Part shown: piece after piece, positions 5,594 through 8,041 of the stretch
Position numbering within the stretch: the first letter of the stretch is position 1
Layout: the number at the start of each line of letters is the position of its first letter
DNA from: Acetofilamentum sp.
GTDB taxonomy: Bacteria > Bacteroidota > Bacteroidia > Bacteroidales > JAFGXI01
DNA: 8,041 nt
Direction: 5' to 3'
Assembly (NCBI GenBank): GCA_020720565.1
Contig: DYOK01000062.1
Span: forward strand, 4,850-12,890
Program-made: the position numbers and the translations under genes
The notes under the pieces: generated by a model
Databases searched by the model: none
Seen by the model: the letters and a program-made list of their open reading frames with translations, nothing else
Told to the model about the DNA's origin: nothing

Positions 5594-6016
5594 ATGTCAA
5601 TTAACAAAGCAATCCTTATTGGAAATGTAGGAAAAGATCCAGAGATTAACTACATTAAAGAAGATTTACCTGTAGCTCGATTTACTTTAGCCACATCTGA
5701 AACATACACTAAAGATGGACAAAAAATAACTAACACCGAATGGCACAACATTGTGGTATGGAGAGGCTTAGCCAAGGTAGTAGAACAATATGTAAAAAAG
5801 GGGTCTAAATTGTATCTCGAAGGCAAAATAACCAATCGTTCGTACGAAAAAGATGGTCAAACCAAATACATTAGCGAGATTGTAGTGTCTAATATGCAAA
5901 TGCTAGACGGCAAAGGAACAGGCACAAGCTCATCGCCATCATACGACGCGTCGCCTTCGTCTATTCCTACTCCACCACCACCCGCTCAAGTGATGGACGA
6001 CGATTTGCCATTTTAA
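5594..6016 (+). CDS. ssb: Single-stranded DNA-binding protein
   Basis: This 140-residue SSB coats single-stranded DNA in replication, recombination and repair, normally as a tetramer. The OB-fold covers about residues 1-105 and begins INKAILIGNVGKDPEINY (3-20). Trp50 and Trp56 in TEWHNIVVW occupy the region of DNA-stacking aromatics. KKGSKLYLEGKITNRSYEKDGQTKY spans about 68-92. A short Ser/Pro-rich linker (about 110-130, with a run of four prolines) leads to the acidic tip MDDDLPF, the docking peptide for partner proteins such as PriA, RecO and exonucleases. The linker is shorter than in E. coli SSB. The gene has a perfect -7 box 56-63 bp upstream and converges on recA with a shared terminator. 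Confidence 0.97.
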   Translation: MSINKAILIGNVGKDPEINYIKEDLPVARFTLATSETYTKDGQKITNTEWHNIVVWRGLAKVVEQYVKKGSKLYLEGKITNRSYEKDGQTKYISEIVVSNMQMLDGKGTGTSSSPSYDASPSSIPTPPPPAQVMDDDLPF

Positions 6017-6036
6017 TCAATTTTACACTGAAAAGT

Positions 6037-6072
6037 AAAAAAAAGCCCTCGATTTAAATCAAGGGCTTTTTT
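6037..6072. terminator. Bidirectional terminator between ssb and recA
   Basis: AGCCCT (6044-6049) pairs with AGGGCT (6062-6067), with GATT/AATC continuing the stem (6051-6054 with 6057-6060) across one C-A mismatch. An A-run on the left and T-run on the right extend it outward. Reading from either strand, the hairpin is followed by a U-run in the RNA, so it can end both the ssb and recA transcripts. It begins 20 bp after the ssb stop and 16 bp beyond the recA stop. Confidence 0.9.
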
Positions 6073-6088
6073 AGTTTAGGAACAGTGC

Positions 6089-7126
6089 CTATTCCACAAC
6101 AGCATCTTTAACTTCTTTGACGCCTTTCAGTTTGAGAATAATTTTCTTCTCAATTTCTTCGGCTAATTCGGGGTTATCGTATAACAAGGATTTAACACTG
6201 TCACGACCTTGACCCAATTTGCTTTCGCCATAACTAAACCAAGAACCCGATTTTTTAACAATTTCATACTCCACACCTAAATCGATAATCTCGCCTACTT
6301 TTGAAATGCCTTCGCCAAACATGATATCGAATTCTGCTTTACGGAAAGGTGGTGCCACTTTATTTTTAACCACTTTAACCCTTGTGCGGTGGCCAGTCAC
6401 TTCTTCGCCATCTTTAAGTTGAGTTACCTTTCTAATGTCGAGACGTAAGGATGCATAAAATTTTAAGGCATTACCCCCAGTCGTTGTTTCGGGATTACCA
6501 AACATGACCCCAATTTTTTCGCGCAATTGGTTGATAAACACCACAACTGTATTGGTTCTGTTGATTGAGGCGGTCAATTTACGAAGTGCTTGCGACATCA
6601 ATCTGGCTTGTAAACCCATACGCGAATCGCCCATATCGCCTTCAATTTCGGCCTTAGGTGTCAATGCGGCAACCGAGTCGACCACAATAATATCGACAGC
6701 GCCCGAACGAACCAAATGGTCGGTAATTTCGAGGGCTTGTTCTCCGTTGTCGGGCTGAGAGATGAGCAGATTGTCGGTATCGACGCCTAATTTTTCGGCA
6801 TAGAACCGGTCGAAAGCATGTTCTGCATCGATAAAGGCGGCTATGCCTCCTGCACGCTGTGCTTGTGCCATAGCGTGAATGGCCAAAGTAGTTTTACCCG
6901 AAGATTCTGGCCCAAATATTTCGACCACTCTTCCTTTTGGGAAACCGCCCACTCCAAGTGCAAAATCGAGCCCTATTGAGCCTGTCGAAATTACTGGAAT
7001 AGCCTCTGCCACATGGTCGCCCATTCGCATAATGGTGCCCTTGCCATAATCTTTGTCAATTTTGTCGATTGTGGCTTTAAGGGCTTTTAATTTTTCGTCT
7101 TGTACGTTGTTATTATCTTTTGCCAT
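6089..7126 (-). CDS. recA: Recombinase RecA
   Basis: This 345-residue protein is RecA, which forms ATP-dependent filaments on single-stranded DNA, drives strand exchange in recombinational repair and, where LexA is present, stimulates its cleavage. The N-terminal helix (about 10-40) ends in YGKGTIMRMGD. Walker A is GPESSGKTT (72-80), the catalytic glutamate is Glu102 in DAEHAFD, and Walker B is IIVVDSVAAL (146-155). Gln200 in FINQLREKIG starts loop L2, which continues GVMFGNPETTTGGNALKFY. The C-terminal domain is complete but its tail (KLKGVKEVKDAVVE) is only mildly acidic compared with E. coli. No intein or frameshift is seen. bcp lies upstream on the same strand across a 119-bp gap carrying leader element C and no canonical TAnnTTTG promoter. 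Confidence 0.99.
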   Translation of the reverse strand: MAKDNNNVQDEKLKALKATIDKIDKDYGKGTIMRMGDHVAEAIPVISTGSIGLDFALGVGGFPKGRVVEIFGPESSGKTTLAIHAMAQAQRAGGIAAFIDAEHAFDRFYAEKLGVDTDNLLISQPDNGEQALEITDHLVRSGAVDIIVVDSVAALTPKAEIEGDMGDSRMGLQARLMSQALRKLTASINRTNTVVVFINQLREKIGVMFGNPETTTGGNALKFYASLRLDIRKVTQLKDGEEVTGHRTRVKVVKNKVAPPFRKAEFDIMFGEGISKVGEIIDLGVEYEIVKKSGSWFSYGESKLGQGRDSVKSLLYDNPELAEEIEKKIILKLKGVKEVKDAVVE

Positions 7127-7159
7127 GTGATGATGTATTTAGAATTTATATTTTAAACG

Positions 7160-7195
7160 ATTAAGGTCTTAGACCAATTTATTGATTATCTAACT
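7160..7195 (-). promoter_or_regulatory. Palindromic leader element, copy C (upstream of recA)
   Basis: Read on the minus strand the sequence is AGTTAGATAATC followed by AATAAATTGGTCTAAGACCTTAAT, matching copies A and B in order, spacing and orientation relative to the gene. The palindrome GGTC-TAA-GACC (7165-7175) is intact. It ends 33 nt before the recA ATG. It could be a recA operator or a 5'-UTR hairpin. Confidence 0.55.
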
Positions 7196-7211
7196 GACTT
7201 TTTGTAAAGTC
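7196..7211 (-). terminator. Short hairpin between bcp and recA
   Basis: GACTTT (7196-7201) and AAAGTC (7206-7211) form a 6-bp stem with a 4-nt loop, 35 bp beyond the bcp stop in transcription direction. On the minus strand no U-run follows, so termination is doubtful. It directly abuts the upstream end of leader element C. Confidence 0.3.
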
Positions 7212-7245
7212 ATACATTAATAATATATTATTTCATTCGAGATAT

Positions 7246-7707
7246 TTAGAATCCGTAGATCTTAAGTATTTGCTCCCCATGGGTTTTGGTGTTGACTTTG
7301 TCGAAAATTTGCTCAACATGGCCATTTTCGTCGATAACCACAGTGGTACGCACAACCCCCATATATTGACGTCCATACATGCTTTTTTGCGCCCAAACGC
7401 CGTAAGCTTGTAAAACCACTTTTTCAGTATCGGCTAACAGTGGCATGGGTAAGTTCTGCTTATCGATAAATTTTTGATGCGATGCCACGCTGTCTGGACT
7501 TACGCCTAATAGTTCGAATCCGTGCGATTTTAACGTTTGATAGTGATCGCGCAAGCTACATGCTGCTGCGGTACAACCGGGTGTTTGGTCTTTAGGGTAA
7601 AAAAATAGAATAAGTTTTTTGCCTTTGTAATCCGACAAACGAATGGTGTGATTGTTTTGATCGACACCAGAGAAATCGGGTGCTTTTTGTCCTATTGCAA
7701 GTGTCAT
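7246..7707 (-). CDS. bcp: Thioredoxin-dependent thiol peroxidase (Bcp/PrxQ-type peroxiredoxin)
   Basis: This 153-residue cytoplasmic peroxiredoxin reduces hydrogen peroxide and organic hydroperoxides with electrons from thioredoxin. The active site YPKDQTPGCTAAACSLRD (37-54) contains Pro38, Thr42 and peroxidatic Cys45. Cys50 sits five residues on, as in the atypical 2-Cys BCP group. Arg120 in GVVRTTVVID is the conserved active-site arginine. Most relatives have Glu two residues before the second Cys (CTxEAC); here it is Ala48. Length and domain limits match the family. From memory, bcp next to recA is a recurring arrangement in Bacteroidota, which fits this order. No convincing -33/-7 promoter was found upstream. 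Confidence 0.95.
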   Translation of the reverse strand: MTLAIGQKAPDFSGVDQNNHTIRLSDYKGKKLILFFYPKDQTPGCTAAACSLRDHYQTLKSHGFELLGVSPDSVASHQKFIDKQNLPMPLLADTEKVVLQAYGVWAQKSMYGRQYMGVVRTTVVIDENGHVEQIFDKVNTKTHGEQILKIYGF

Positions 7708-8041
7708 TTTGCTATTTTTTGTTTAACTTTTTGTTGATAATTTGGGCTTATTTACAATCCTATAACAATGATATTCAATTGATATAGATGAATTCAAATA
7801 CAAATTTTAATCATAAAATTGATGTAATACCATTGTTTCTGGGTTTGATTCATCTCAAACAAAATTAAGTTTTAAATAGAAGACATCTTATCTATGCCCA
7901 AACGATTTATTAACAATATTCAAAAATCAATACTTCGTTAAACTTTTCAAAAGTTCGTTTACGAAGATACAAGCATCTGATAATCAGCCAAAATCAAAAA
8001 TTTAGAATTTTTGAAAAGTTCTGATTATTAAATAGTTGAAA
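7708..8041. other. 334-bp gene-free region with nested inverted repeats
   Basis: I see no credible gene; the longest short frames lack features. Visible structures are: AATTTTA/TAAAATT (7803-7809 with 7814-7820); CTTCGT/ACGAAG (7933-7938 with 7961-7966), enclosing AAAC/GTTT (7940-7943 with 7957-7960) or, alternatively, AACTTTT/AAAAGTT (7941-7947 with 7949-7955); and a larger hairpin with outer arms 7978-7987 and 8021-8030 (10 bp, one G-T pair) enclosing CAAAAATT/AATTTTTG (7995-8002 with 8006-8013). These may end a transcript arriving from the right or belong to an AT-rich repeat. No standard promoter for bcp was recognised; TAGGATTG on the minus strand near 7755-7762 is a one-mismatch -7 candidate. 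Confidence 0.65.

Noticed and set aside
5650..5835. 61-codon minus-strand open frame inside ssb
   Set aside because: It is an antisense shadow of the SSB OB-fold.
6504..6758. 84-codon plus-strand open frame inside recA
   Set aside because: It is antisense to the RecA core, whose codons are fully constrained.
7794..7853. 19-codon minus-strand frame (MNQTQKQWYY...) upstream of bcp
   Set aside because: It is very short, with no signal or family resemblance; chance is sufficient in AT-rich DNA.

Overview
The window looks like chromosomal housekeeping DNA from a member of the Bacteroidota, probably a Bacteroidales/Marinilabiliales-type organism. The evidence is A+T-rich DNA, starts without Shine-Dalgarno sequences, three perfect TAnnTTTG -7 promoter boxes, and lineage-typical proteins (a BT_3928-type DoxX/MauE membrane protein and a BT0820-type small HAD phosphatase). 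The order is a judgement; no species can be named from the sequence.

Layout, left to right. Bases 1-75 read as the last 24 codons of an open frame that runs in from the left, possibly an insertion-sequence transposase. It ends inside a perfect 25-bp inverted repeat (59-115) that looks like two IS ends facing away from each other. A canonical promoter at 151-182 then drives the DoxX/MauE membrane protein (199-1575). A 360-bp gap (1576-1935) holds several hairpins and a distinctive leader. It is followed by a HAD phosphatase (1936-2355) and a polysaccharide-deacetylase-like protein with a probable GTG start (2417-3718). A gap with a 17-bp perfect palindrome and a 19-bp tandem repeat precedes a single-domain rhodanese (3863-4171). 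A lipoprotein (4315-4899) has its own promoter and a strong terminator. Next come tsaE (5095-5523) and ssb (5594-6016). recA (6089-7126) and bcp (7246-7707) lie on the minus strand; ssb and recA converge on a shared bidirectional terminator. The last 334 bp carry no gene but several nested inverted repeats.

Functional themes are genome maintenance (SSB coats single-stranded DNA, RecA recombines it), tRNA t6A modification (TsaE), thiol/peroxide chemistry (Bcp, rhodanese) and envelope functions (DoxX/MauE protein, deacetylase-like protein, lipoprotein). I see no defence system, prophage, CRISPR array or biosynthetic cluster.

The most interesting signal is regulatory. A 33-37-nt element built around a small palindrome (AAATNGGTCNAANACCTNA) occurs three times. 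Each copy is just upstream of a start codon in the same orientation relative to its gene: the HAD gene, tsaE and, on the other strand, recA. The first two copies are similar over about 65 nt. I do not recognise this element.
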